From Ichthyophonus hoferi (lineage: Eukaryota; Opisthokonta; Ichthyosporea; Ichthyophonida; Ichthyophonidae): a stretch of 49,903 bases of DNA. The DNA is taken from assembly GCA_002751075.1 (NCBI GenBank), contig NAOQ01000249.1, positions 47,054 through 96,956 on the forward strand, written 5' to 3'. The number at the start of each line of letters is the position of its first letter. Position 1 is the stretch's first letter. Both the position numbers and the translations under genes were made by a program. Below are positions 39,590 through 49,903 of this stretch, piece by piece. The notes under the pieces were generated by a model. It was not told where the DNA came from, searched no databases, and saw only the letters and a list, made by a program, of their open reading frames with translations.

Positions 39590-41734
39590 ACAGATTGCTA
39601 TACCCCGTATATGTAAATAAAGTGCAAATAGATATGCTGTCGCAGGACGTCAGCAGGGGTTTTCATTTCTCCTCTAAATTTCAGACTGCTTGTTGAAAGC
39701 AATTAGGATTGTTACTCCCTCTGAGTAGAGAGGTGGAGTTATTTAACAAGCTATAAATGATAACAATTTTTTTTAATAAGAACCAATATTATGAAAATCA
39801 TTATTTCCAGGCCTGCAATAATAAGGACACTGTGTTGACAATAGCTTATTTGCTGGGTGAAAATCAAAATTATGTGTAGAATGTAGACAATAAGATACAA
39901 TTATTCCAAATGCAAAAATGCGATTATTTTGCATATACTAAAAATTACATCAAATCGATTACATCATCAATATCGTTTGTATACAATTTTATATTGGTGG
40001 TGGTCGGTGTGAATGCCATCGCATTCTGATTGCCCTATTGGTTCCATATCTAAGTATACAGATTATGAAGATAACAGAATACGGCCATGAATTGAATCGA
40101 TCAACTGCAAGCAAAACACGATTATTTAATAATTGTTATTTATTTACTTACTGATGTGGTGATCATAATTTCCACATAGTACCTAGCCACATGCAAAGTA
40201 TGTGTATTCACATATATATCCTATCGATTATAGGTGTTGTCAAGTACTTTTCAGATGTAATCTAGGGAAGAACCAGCTTAACGTTCGCAGTTCAATCAAT
40301 GTAATATGTGACACATATCTTACCCATAGGGAAAATCTAGCTAATAATTGTAAATAAGAAAAGCAGTGTTAATTTTAGCGTCCTTATTTAAGACGGGCTC
40401 CATATAGGTAGTAATGTGTGCTTAAGATAGCATTGATGTTTATTGATAAAATATTGTGAGGGAGATACTTCCACCACCCGTTATAATAGATGTCGCTTGT
40501 TTCGTGGGAAGCTTGCCCTTAAACCTGACAAATAGCTAGGGTTACCAGCTCCTTAGTGAAGAGAAAGATTCGCCTTTCAATGTATTAAAAAACGTATACG
40601 CAGTATTGACTCTTTCAATTAAGAGAAAAATTTCTAGATGGATTTAAGGGGTAACCCCGAAGTATTATCAATAGATTTCATAATAATAATTGCAATTAAA
40701 TTGCTCGTTGTAAACTAAATAATAATAAATGGAATGTTAGACATAGAGGGGAGCAAAAGGTTACTAAATTGCCAATGTTTCGATCATTTTGAAATAAAAA
40801 ATATCTCAGAATATTTAAGTTGGAGGGACTATTATGTTCTAAATCAAACATATCATTAACGCTTTACAACCTATTTTAGACTGCATCTAACCCGGCACCC
40901 AGCACAAATGTTACTTACTGGCTATAGGATTCTGATAGTATATAGAATTACCTATGATATAATTCTATCGGTATTTCCTTTTTTGATAAACGACAATATT
41001 ACAATTATAAAATAATATAAATACGTACGTGATTTCAACTAGCGGGACAGATCTGTATTCGTAATTGGGTAATAGGATGCTTGATTGACGAGTTACAAAA
41101 CATCTTTATACGCCAAGAGTAATGCCTCAATCATACCATACAGTACAATCCAACCCTATGCATAGTAACTTAGTTCGTTTTCGACCGAGAAATTTTTATA
41201 TGAAATAATGCTTAAATATTTAAAAGCTATATAATATAAAATTTTCAATCTTACTTAAAGGTTATATATTGTAAATAATTTTTCTAATGTTATTAAATCA
41301 AGGTATGACCGTAGGCCTCAATTTTGTTCATGAGTTGTTCATTGAAGTAGTTGCTGTAATTAGAATTAGAAATCGAATATCAACGATCATATTTATATAT
41401 TTTAAGTACAAAGATTATTGGGTAGTTTGCCACCAATAATGTTTAATAGTACTTCAAGAGCACATGATTGGTTTAATATGTTAATAGATTGAAGCAATGG
41501 CGGTTCATTTGGTTTACCGTACTCGAAAAATGCCAGAGTTTTCGCATGGAAAAAATAGGAAATTATAACGGACAAACCACATTATGGTGCCGATAGAATA
41601 GAGAGGTATATATATAATAATAATAATATAAAATATATAGATAATAATAGTGTATTGTTAAATATATGGATAATAATAGTGTATAGTTAAGGTTTCTGTA
41701 GGAATATATTAATATAAGTTATAAATACATTACA
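39590..41734. other. Intergenic region upstream of the zinc-finger gene
   Basis: About 2.1 kb with no assignable exon. It contains a hairpin at 39714-39739 (ACTCCCTCT against AGAGG-tg-GAGT), a 24-codon ATG frame at 41497-41568 that could be an upstream ORF or a lost first exon, and a TATAAA 16 bases before the zinc-finger ATG. A duplicated TGGATAATAATAGTGTAT-like stretch lies at about 41636-41688. The promoter of the zinc-finger gene should be here. Confidence 0.4.
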
Positions 41735-44700
41735 ATGCAGTATTCACAAATGTCGACTGGCTATAGCGGCTGGCAAGACCACCACCCACAACTACCACAG
41801 CAACAACATGCTCCTCCTTATATAGAACCTGGCAGGCATGGTAGCCAGCACTCTATGGATAATAGACCATCGTCCGTCTACTCGCTACAGCCAGCCAACA
41901 TACCTAGTGTAAACCAATTAAATACCATTAATAGCATGAGCAACATGAGCAGCATGAACATGGCCCATGTATCACAGGCTATACCAGGGGGATTAATGTA
42001 CACACCAGATCCTTCCATGGCTGCATACCACTACCATTCAAACATCACTGATGCGGATTTAGCCTCTCTCCACAGGCATCAAGGAAATGCACAAGCCGCT
42101 GCGTCTGTGTTTACCGATCCTCTTGCTTTTAATCCCCATGCACAGAACACAAACCTGACTGACTTTGCTTCAGTTGCTCTTTCTGTTCCCAATCTACAGC
42201 CCAATTCTAATATTCCTCAGCGTGTTTCACAAGCCCGAATCCAACCACCTCATTTCCAATTGCATTCTTCGCAACGCATCCAGCGTGTGCATCCACAAGA
42301 CGGGCTATGGAACGTTTCCATTCCTGCCACTGTCCGTAACACTTCAACCTTGAATACATCCACCATTCCAGCCACAAATAAAGTACATTCTCAAGAAAGA
42401 ACAAAGAAAAATGAGGGTGAGCCGCGATATAAGTGTACTTTTGAGGGATGTTCAGCCACATTTAATCATCAATGGTCCTTCTCACAGCACAAACAGCTAC
42501 ATACGGGGGAAAAGAACTACAAGTGCACATTTGAAGGTTGTGATAGAGCCTTTGCACAGGCCAGAGTCCTCCGCACACATATAAGAACACATACAAAGGA
42601 ACGGCCATTTAAATGTCCCTATGTTGGTTGTGGTGCCGACTTTCCTCAGACCTCTAATCTTAAATATCACCTCCGTACACACACAGGGGAGAAGCCATAT
42701 AAGTGTCCACACAGTGGGTGTGATGTGGCCTTTGCATACAGGCAGGGGTTAGCGAAGCACATAAAGGCCCATACAGAAAACCCTGAAAGTATTCCCTCCT
42801 TCAAACACAAGCCTGGCCGAAAACCGCTTGGTCAACTGGTAGAGAAGATGGCGGACTACCCCCCAAACATGAAACCCTTTATATGTACTCATGATGGGTG
42901 TCAAAGGTCATTTGCTACCCTTGGTTACCTTGGTACTCATATAAAAACTCATAATCGTCAAGCTATCACTTACCGTCAGAAAATAAAGAACCTGGTAATA
43001 CAGGAGGAGGCAAAGAATGACAAGGAGTCTAAGACAGAGCCACAGAATGCTCCAAGCTTTACTGACAAGCAGTTGCCTGACAACCTACTAGGGACCAATA
43101 GTTATTCTCGTTTAGGTACAGTTACCAGGGGGACAATACATGCGACTGCTGGTAATGAGCAGGAGTTACTTGGCATGTTATCTTTACCCCCCCTCATGTG
43201 CGGTCAGGTTGGACCAGTAGCTGCCAAACAAGCCACACACGCTTCCATGACAACTAGGGAACGAAAGGAACCAATCGGAGCAACTAGGTTTGTACCACGA
43301 GAAACCTCCACCGGACGACCCTCGGCAGCCAAGCCCAAGCCAGGTAGGATACCAATGCTGCAACAAAACCCTGTTGCTAGGGCTTCAAGGGTAGCAGCGG
43401 CTATGGTGCCACGTGATCCTAAAGCCACTGTATCTCTTAACCCCAAATCCTTTGCCTGTCCCTATGAAGGATGTACTAGCTCTTACACACGGGCTGATAA
43501 TCTACGAGAACATGAACGTACACATACAGGCGAGAAGCCCTTTATGTGCCCCTACCAAGACTGTACTGCTTCTTTCTCCTACGCCAAAGGCCTAAGAATC
43601 CACAAACTTTCTCATACGGGTGAAAAGCCTTACAAGTGTCAGGCCGAAGGATGTAAGTCTGCTTATGCACAGTACGGGTCACTACAGTATCATATGTATG
43701 AACACACAGGTGAAAAACCTCTGAGCTGTCCCTTTGAAGGGTGTGGCAAGACCTTTGTTAAAGCCGGCCATCTCCGTTATCATCTTAACAAACATACGGG
43801 TAATAAACCTTACAAGTGTACTCGTCCGGACTGCAACCAATCCTTTATTACTATGCAATCTCTTAAGATACACGAATGGACTCACACAGGCAACATGCCC
43901 TTCAGGTGCTCCTATGAGGGCTGTGAGTTGGGGTTCAGGACCGCTGCAGTGTTAAAAGTACATACAAGGAAGCATACAGGGGACAGGCCCTTTGCCTGTG
44001 AACACCATGGATGTAATAAGAGGTTTACCTCAGCTTATATACTAAAGAATCACATAAAACTACATGAAGGAAAGAAGGGATTTAAATGCTTGGAAAATGG
44101 TTGTAGTTATACTACCACTACAGAGGGGGCTCTGTCGAAGCACGAAATGCTTCATTGGAAGGGAATGGTATGCAGATCACCAGACCTGACTGTTTTATTG
44201 TTGGCTCATTATTGGTTTATTTCCACTCCTTTTCACATATATCTTTTTATTATTCTTTTCTTTTCCTTTCTCTTTCTTTTTCTATATATATATATCGCTA
44301 TTTTAAATTATCTATTTATTTCTATTTCCATCTCTCTCTCTCTCTTTCTCTTTATCTATTTATTCCATCAGACCCAACCCTTCTTTTGAACATTTTTCCT
44401 ATTCTTTCTTTACCTTTCTCTCCTTCTTCTAATCTAGCCATATCCTCTACTTTAATGAGTCTGTTATTCCTTTATACATTTATACCTTAATATACATATT
44501 CACAATAATCACAAACTTTACTACCAAGTTCCTATCATTTACTTTCATTTTTTTCATACATGAATTCTCTTGCAAACTGTGGCTTCTATTATTACTATTA
44601 TTATTATTATTATTATTATTATTAGTATTAGTATTATTATTTCTAGCTGTACTAAACCACTTGGGCCATACTTATTTTTTTATCTAATCACACCATTCCA

Positions 44701-44966
44701 CTATACAGGCCCGTAAAAACAAGGTCGACAAGAAGCGAGTAGGATTCAGTAAGGGAAGGAGCGGTAGGATTAAGAAAGAAGGAGAAGACCAAGAAGAAGA
44801 AGAAGAGGAAGGAGAAGAGGAGGGGGAGCAGGAAGAGGAGCAGGAAGAGAGAAAGGAGGTAGAGGAAGAGGGAGAAGGAGCCAGTGAATCTGATGACTCT
44901 GCACCCATTGCTATCTCAATAGCGAGGAGCAGGGAGAAGAAATCTAAGAGAGTTAATGCTAAGTAA
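41735..44966 (+). CDS. TFIIIA-type C2H2 zinc-finger protein, 13 fingers, 2 exons, 896 aa
   Basis: Exon 1 is 41735-44167 (811 codons). A 541-base intron (GTATGC...ACAG) joins it in phase 0 to exon 2, 44709-44966. Residues 1-225 are rich in Gln, Asn, Ser and Met and look like a disordered activation region. Fingers 1-4 (about 232-345) are contiguous, finger 5 stands alone (about 382-406), and fingers 6-13 (about 573-807) form a second block. All are C-x4-C-x12-H-x3-H with TGEKP-type linkers, the spacing of TFIIIA and its kin. Exon 2 encodes a basic patch (KNKVDKKRVGFSKGR), a long Glu run and a basic end. TFIIIA itself normally has 9 fingers and promotes 5S rRNA transcription. This protein has four more and a 165-residue spacer, so it may be a derived TFIIIA or another sequence-specific factor. 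Confidence 0.9.
44587..44641. repeat. (ATT)n microsatellite in zinc-finger gene intron
   Basis: About 18 nearly perfect ATT units lie in the single intron, about 70 bases before the acceptor of the acidic-tail exon. The rest of this intron is strongly pyrimidine-rich. Confidence 0.9.
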
Positions 44967-45564
44967 GCAATAGATGCCTACCTACACCCGTATATCACGA
45001 TATCTAGAAAGCAAATTTGCCATATAAAATTACGATTGGATCACAGTGTACCTTCGATGCAAGAGTACCTCACACAATAGATATACGCAGTGCTTTCCCC
45101 ATTACTTATATATATATTTTTAATGTCTTATTTACTACGACATACGCATACGAGTGCCAAGGTTGATATATATTAACATCACCTACATTTTAAATGGTTA
45201 TATTTTGTTTACTTTAAAAATTTGGCACAACATATAATTAAGGATCTACCTATTCATTGGCTGTTACTCATTTCCCTAAGGTTTTGTTGGTCGGTGACTT
45301 GAAGGGAGGGAATAAGTAAGTGTTCACATGTAATACGAACTAATAATTAACATGTACATATAAAACTATACAATCATTTGTTATCCGAAAAGAGCCAATG
45401 GTGTGCATGACAGGCTGTTGCATACTATCGACTGATCTAGTCGGATTCAATTTATAATAATGCCTCAGTCTGGATTTGGGTGAGGATCTGAGGATCTATC
45501 TATTTCTCTTTTTGCTTGCTATATATATAGCATCATTAATTATCATTAGTTAGGATTATTAATA
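44967..45564. other. Convergent intergenic region
   Basis: The 600 bases between the zinc-finger stop and the LTR-like copy D contain no recognised exon. Both neighbouring genes end here, so it should hold their 3' ends. No clear AATAAA close to the zinc-finger stop was found. Confidence 0.5.
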
Positions 45565-45868
45565 CTGAGCTTTGTTCAGTATAACTACAGAAAAACAAGA
45601 AGCGGGTCTTGTCACAGACAGACCCCTTTTATACTTTATAAATATACTATGATTTATAAACCAACTAACAAATTAGCAATAATTGGAACCCCCTTTTTTT
45701 TTCATCCGTTTCGTGCATGAAGCTATATTCACCAATATATAGACTAACTGATAATTTAATTATTCATTAATTTATTAAATAAAGGTTATTAATATCCTAG
45801 TATTCATTAATTAGTTATTTTAGACCATTCTTTCTTTCGCCCATGTTGTATTGTATATTAGCTATATT
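45565..45868 (+). repeat. LTR-like repeat copy D, abutting the SERAC1-like stop codon
   Basis: Contains TTGTTCAGTATAACTACAG, GTCACAGACAG, a doubled tail (GCTATATTCACC near 45734 and TAGCTATATTCACTG near 45871) and TTTCGCCCATGTTG, all shared with copy B at 33.6 kb. The 5' boundary is diffuse. Its right edge reaches the last codon and stop of the SERAC1-like gene, which is on the other strand. Confidence 0.55.
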
Positions 45869-48800
45869 CACTGATATAAGTTGAATAACCACGCCTTGAA
45901 ACTATCTGACAGAGAGCCCAACTGACTTAACTCATCATATATGCTCTCTGTAGGGTTCCTCCCAGTGAATATTTCATTTGGGTTATAGTCCTTTTGCTTA
46001 GGTAAAAACATACGTATAAACTTTACAATTCGCACATATCGGGTGTCTGTCTGGGACCGTAGTTTACAGATATTTAAATGGTCCACATTATATTCTTCAT
46101 AAGCTCCATACCCCGGATTAGCCGAGACAGCAGGAACCACTAATGCGCTGTAGAGTCATAGAATGGAATAAGGGGGTTAAACCAAATAAATAAATAAATA
46201 AGGTATGAAGAATAGAGCTAGAATAGCATGAAAGGGTGTATTGCTTATGGCGGTCATGGAGACATAATTTGGTGTAGTTGTAAGTAAATCAATCTGTGCA
46301 TGGGCCAATGATAGAAATATATATATATGTTTGCGTTTGTCTGTATATACGTTTGAGAACATCTTGAAAGTATATGCTGTCTTGAGTATATCAATATATA
46401 AGTATGTATATACGGATAAATTTACCTATATGGCTATGTATGTGCTTGCGAATGTAGACATTTAGAGTGTAGGTGTATGCTTATATGTAATTGTAGAGCA
46501 GCAATGTAACATTAGTGGATTACAGTCACGTATATTAAATACATAATTTATGGTATGAGCCAATGACTTTCTTGCGTTATAAAGATCCAATAGCCCTCTT
46601 GCATTATAACACCTAAAGACTACCTACAGCATAAATACCCAATAACTCTCTTGAATTATAAATATCCAACAACTACCTACATTATAAAGACCCAATAGCC
46701 CTATTTAATTATAAAAACCCAATGACCTTCTTGTATTCTAAAGATTTAATAGATACATATACATGCCTGAATGCCCATGACATCCTAGTAGAGATCATTT
46801 CCCCAAAACTCAAACAGCGAATAGAATTAGCTAGCTTGGCAAATTGGGAATCAAGTTGTTCCAGTTGGGGTGAATTCTGAAATATATATAGCACGGTTAT
46901 TAATTTATTCTCCGTGTAGTATCAATGGATTGTATAACAAAGAATGTGATTAATAATGAAAACATATCCAGTCGGATTAGTTTCCATAGTTCAATCGGCT
47001 ACCTTTGGATACTAAGTACCGATCATAAAAAATAATTAGCAATTAATTACTTATCAAAGTCATTGGTCAAGGTTATAAGCATTAAAAGTAATTAGGGTTG
47101 CTGATTGCAGAGTTGAATAGCAGGTTTCACCTGTCATCAGCTGCTTAATAACAATTTCACTATATAGGTGGAGGGAGACAAAAGAAAAAAAAGAAAAAGA
47201 AAAAAAAAGAAAAAAAAGAGGTAGAGGCAGATAATAGCAAGTGAAAATTTTAAAAAGGAAAAGAAATAAAAAGACAGCGTATAAATAATATATAATATAA
47301 TCGGATAATATTATGCAGATTATAAGATCATTGAATCATACGCATTCAGGAGATTTAATTTGAGGATATATAAAGATTGTCTCTAACTTGGTTTTTATTG
47401 ATTTAGATCTTTTCTTCCACCAATGCTATCATCCAAATATTATAAGCCTCCATCTAAGATAATATGCAATATATGCATGTTCATAAGAGCACAGGCCAAA
47501 CATGGTATAAACATGGATGGCTTTAATTATACATGTGTATGCGCTATTATTGCTAATATTATTACCATCCATATGATTCTTTTATATCACACACAATCAA
47601 AAGAAAAAATGGAAAAAAGGGGAAAAGAAAAGAAAAACACCCACCGCTTCTAATTCGTTGACCTCAATAGACGGCATCAGAATACGATTCATTATATTTT
47701 TTCCTGAAAAGTAATTGGCTAGGAAGGATCCCCGATGGGGGGTAGCCAGGAAAACAATACCACGTGTCTGCGATAATAGCTTGTGACTGGAGGGCGGCGG
47801 ACAGAATATGTTAGATAGTATAGTAGGAAAGGTATATGGGGTCTGGTATATAGTATATAAAGTATACAGTATGCAGTATGTAGTGTATATGGTGTATAGT
47901 ATAGAGTGTAAACTATAGTTTATAGGTATAGAATATATAATATATAGTATGAAATATAGATCTATAGTAACACACAGAGGGTTATTTAGCTTATAGCTTG
48001 TGACTAGATATGTTATGATCACTGTAATCTAACATGTATACTTACTTAAATAATAATTAAGTCAGTAAGACAAGAATTTAATTGATAATGAGTATGGTTG
48101 TCACAATGCACAGACACATGTCATCAGCTGCACAAATTAGAAATCACCTCCTGTTTATAGAATAATTTCTCCCAACAAACTAATCAAGGAAATACATCAA
48201 AGGATTGTATCAGAGCCTCAATAACACAAGGAGGATTAGTTAGCTTATAGCTTGTGACTACACATACTATATATACTACACATACTAGATGTCTCATAAC
48301 ACACAGAGGGTTAGCCAGTTTATAGTGCCTTAGTGGTAAGTAACCCTATAGCATTTTCATTAAGAAGAACGTAATCTGATTGGATGGGTGCATACATGGC
48401 TGTAGCTATTGCCTGTTTTTAGATCGAGATCTCTTCATTTACCAAAAGATAATAAAAAAAAATAAAAAAAATATTGTAACAACCTACTGGGTTTCTCACA
48501 TTTAGCATATATATATTTATGAGCAATTATACACCACTATATACAGACCATAACTCACTTTCCATATACAATCATTCAATAACCATATATAGACAATCAT
48601 TCATTACCCATATACAGACAATCATTAATTAACCAAATATAAACAATCATTCATTACATATATATATACAATCATTCATTACCCGTATACAAACAATTAT
48701 TCATTAACCAAATATAGACAATCATTCATTATACATATATAGATAATCATTTATTAACCAAATATAGACAATCAATCATTAACTATATATAAACAATCAT

Positions 48801-49555
48801 TCATTAACCATATATAGACAAATATTCGCTAGCCATATACAGATATTACTTACCTCATAGGCCCACCTTTACCAGCCGCCTCTACCAGCATACTCTTTAC
48901 CAACAGCCCACCCATTGAATGCGCTACAAACACCACAGGTCTATCACCCACCCCAGCCGCTTCCAGTTTCTCCAGCAGCATTTCCCCCTGATACAGCAGT
49001 AGAGTTAGAGGACCAGCCTAGACACTGAGAATATTATATCTACATATATATATTTACGACTAGCCACTAGGTCGTTAAGTATATATTTATATATGTACGT
49101 GTATATATCACAAAAGAGAAACAATCTAGGGAGAGGGGTAGGGCCTATGTACAAGTGTACAAGTATAAGATACAGTGATAGAAGATAGAAGAAAGTAAAA
49201 ACTCGTACATAACACAAAAAATATACTATACCTATAAATACATACATGCATACACACATACATACCTATATCTACATACACACATACATATATAAACATA
49301 CATACATGCAGACATACATACATACATACATACATACATACATACCTATACCTACACACATATATACATATCTAAACATATATACATGCAGACATATATT
49401 AAACATACATACATGCAGACATATATTAAACATACACCTACCCTTTTTTTTAGAGTACGTAACTGAACTGTGGCTGGGACAGCTGGACAAATGGCGGCCC
49501 AATCAGTGACCTGTGTATCGTATTCTACAGACAATACCCGGGCCTCGGGAAGAGA
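45868..49555 (-). CDS. SERAC1: SERAC1-like serine hydrolase, five 3' exons (5' part off right edge)
   Basis: Minus-strand exons 49442-49555, 48854-48987, 47645-47786, 46782-46876 and 45868-46147 join in frame. They encode [58 protein letters not shown]; a helix with [15 protein letters not shown]; and VDHLNICK followed by VKFIRMFLP. This order matches human SERAC1, which remodels phosphatidylglycerol at mitochondria-ER contacts. HSMGG carries the nucleophile serine and the His of DHLNICK is the likely catalytic histidine. The exon 46782-46876 donor (AT|GTCATG) is non-consensus but is the one that keeps frame. The C-terminus extends about 45 residues past the usual end. The alpha/beta-hydrolase start (VFVHGL region) must lie beyond base 49903. 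Confidence 0.88.
46558..46745. repeat. Minisatellite, ~27-bp unit, in SERAC1-like intron
   Basis: Six or seven diverged units of the type CCAATAGCCCTCTTGCATTA plus TAAAGAC are arranged head to tail. They lie in the last intron, starting about 35 bases downstream of the donor at 46781. Confidence 0.8.
47177..47221. repeat. Polypurine AAAAG tract in SERAC1-like intron
   Basis: About 45 bases of only A and G on the plus strand (polypyrimidine on the transcribed sense strand), 300 bases before the acceptor of exon 46782-46876. The near mirror symmetry is typical of H-DNA-forming tracts. Confidence 0.8.
47969..48330 (-). repeat. Repeated ~40-bp unit carrying copies of an exon's splice acceptor
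   Basis: ATAGCTTGTGACT at 47993-48005 and 48247-48259 exactly matches 47776-47788, which spans the acceptor and first coding bases of the SERAC1-like exon 47645-47786. Both intronic copies keep the AG|TCACAAGCTAT arrangement and are preceded on the plus strand by related AACACACAGAGGGTTA-type sequence. A third partial unit is at about 48299-48330. If spliced, either copy would meet a TAA after three codons. Confidence 0.75.
48557..48845. repeat. Minisatellite, ~25-bp unit, in SERAC1-like intron
   Basis: About 11 or 12 diverged units of the type ACAATCATTCATTA plus ACCATATATAG run head to tail and stop about 8 bases from the splice donor of exon 48854-48987. The unit is unlike that of the 46.6-kb array. 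Confidence 0.9.
49247..49435. repeat. (CATA)n-rich microsatellite in SERAC1-like intron
   Basis: Dominated by CATA/TACA tetramers with a duplicated CATGCAGACATATATTAAA segment. The open frames across it are repeat artefacts. Confidence 0.9.
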
Positions 49556-49838
49556 CTGATTAGGTGGATAATTGTTAAGAAAATAGCTTATTGGTAAGTG
49601 GTGTCCTATGTTCCTTTATTTTCATTTATGTCGTAACAGTCTCGGGGCATATACTGATTGATACCACACTTTTATATAAATCGGGAATGGGCACTACATA
49701 TAGTAAAAGAAAATCACGCACCCACAGCCCCCTTCTGTATACATCAAAGAACTACTTCAACCAATACACACGTACATACATACATACATAAATACATACA
49801 TACATACGTATATACATACATACATATATATATATACC

Positions 49839-49870
<32 letters not shown>

Positions 49871-49903
49871 TACATACATACATACATACACACGTACATA
49901 CAT
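49556..49903. other. SERAC1-like intron to window edge, ending in (TACA)n array
   Basis: This is upstream intron sequence of the SERAC1-like gene. No further exon of that gene was recognised in it. From about 49768 to the edge it is an interrupted TACA/CATA tetranucleotide array that continues beyond the window. Confidence 0.7.

Noticed and set aside
38979-39696. Long open frames of 213 and 231 codons
   Set aside because: They consist almost entirely of assembly-gap bases.
44684-44908. Minus-strand Ser-rich frame
   Set aside because: It is the antisense of the Glu-rich tail exon of the zinc-finger gene.
48557-48845. Regularly spaced repeats resembling a CRISPR array
   Set aside because: Units are directly adjacent without unique spacers, diverged, and inside a eukaryotic intron, so this is a minisatellite.
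49246-49509. Frames with repeated Thr/His/Ile/Tyr or Cys/Met/Tyr/Val
   Set aside because: They are translations of CATA/TACA microsatellites; only 49442-49555 on the minus strand is exon.

Overview
The window is nuclear DNA from an AT-rich, intron-rich eukaryote. Genes are split into many short exons by introns of mostly 180 to 940 bases with GTAAGT or GTATGT donors and CAG or TAG acceptors. Coding exons are clearly richer in G+C than their surroundings. No prokaryotic operon structure, tRNA, rRNA or CRISPR array was seen. The gene set (MOB4, CARMIL, ARF, RPS26, a TFIIIA-type zinc-finger protein, SERAC1) fits a unicellular opisthokont, an early-diverging fungus or an amoeba. I cannot name the species from sequence alone.

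Layout. At 60-1396 (minus) lie the first three exons of a MOB4/phocein gene whose rest is off the left edge. It shares a 1-kb divergent promoter region with a complete CARMIL-type gene at 2383-18061 (plus). I could assemble that gene as 27 exons whose reading frame closes exactly, giving 931 residues. From 18.3 to 23.2 kb is a repeat-rich stretch: a solo LTR with a target-site duplication, two dispersed repeat families, a roughly 95-bp tandem repeat, an assembly gap, and an unrecognised minus-strand gene (21091-22298) whose 5' end seems to be missing.

A complete eight-exon ARF GTPase (181 aa) lies at 23253-27202 (minus) and a complete three-exon ribosomal protein S26 (116 aa) at 29771-31017 (minus). 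The interval 31-41.7 kb is gene-poor. It holds LTR-like repeats around the remnant of a Ty1/copia-type retrotransposon, plus a 580-base gap. A two-exon protein with 13 C2H2 fingers (41735-44966, plus) follows. The right end carries five 3' exons of a SERAC1-like serine hydrolase (45868-49555, minus), with minisatellites in its introns and its 5' part off the right edge.

The genes do not form one pathway. They are ordinary housekeeping or cytoskeletal/trafficking genes: MOB4 (STRIPAK complex), CARMIL (actin capping), ARF (vesicle coats), S26 (40S subunit) and SERAC1 (lipid remodelling). I did not find a convincing new biological system. The points most worth a second look are the LTR family and its copy abutting the SERAC1 stop, duplicated splice-acceptor decoys and minisatellites in SERAC1 introns, the unrecognised gene with an internal duplication, and the CARMIL homologue that lacks a visible capping-protein-interaction motif.
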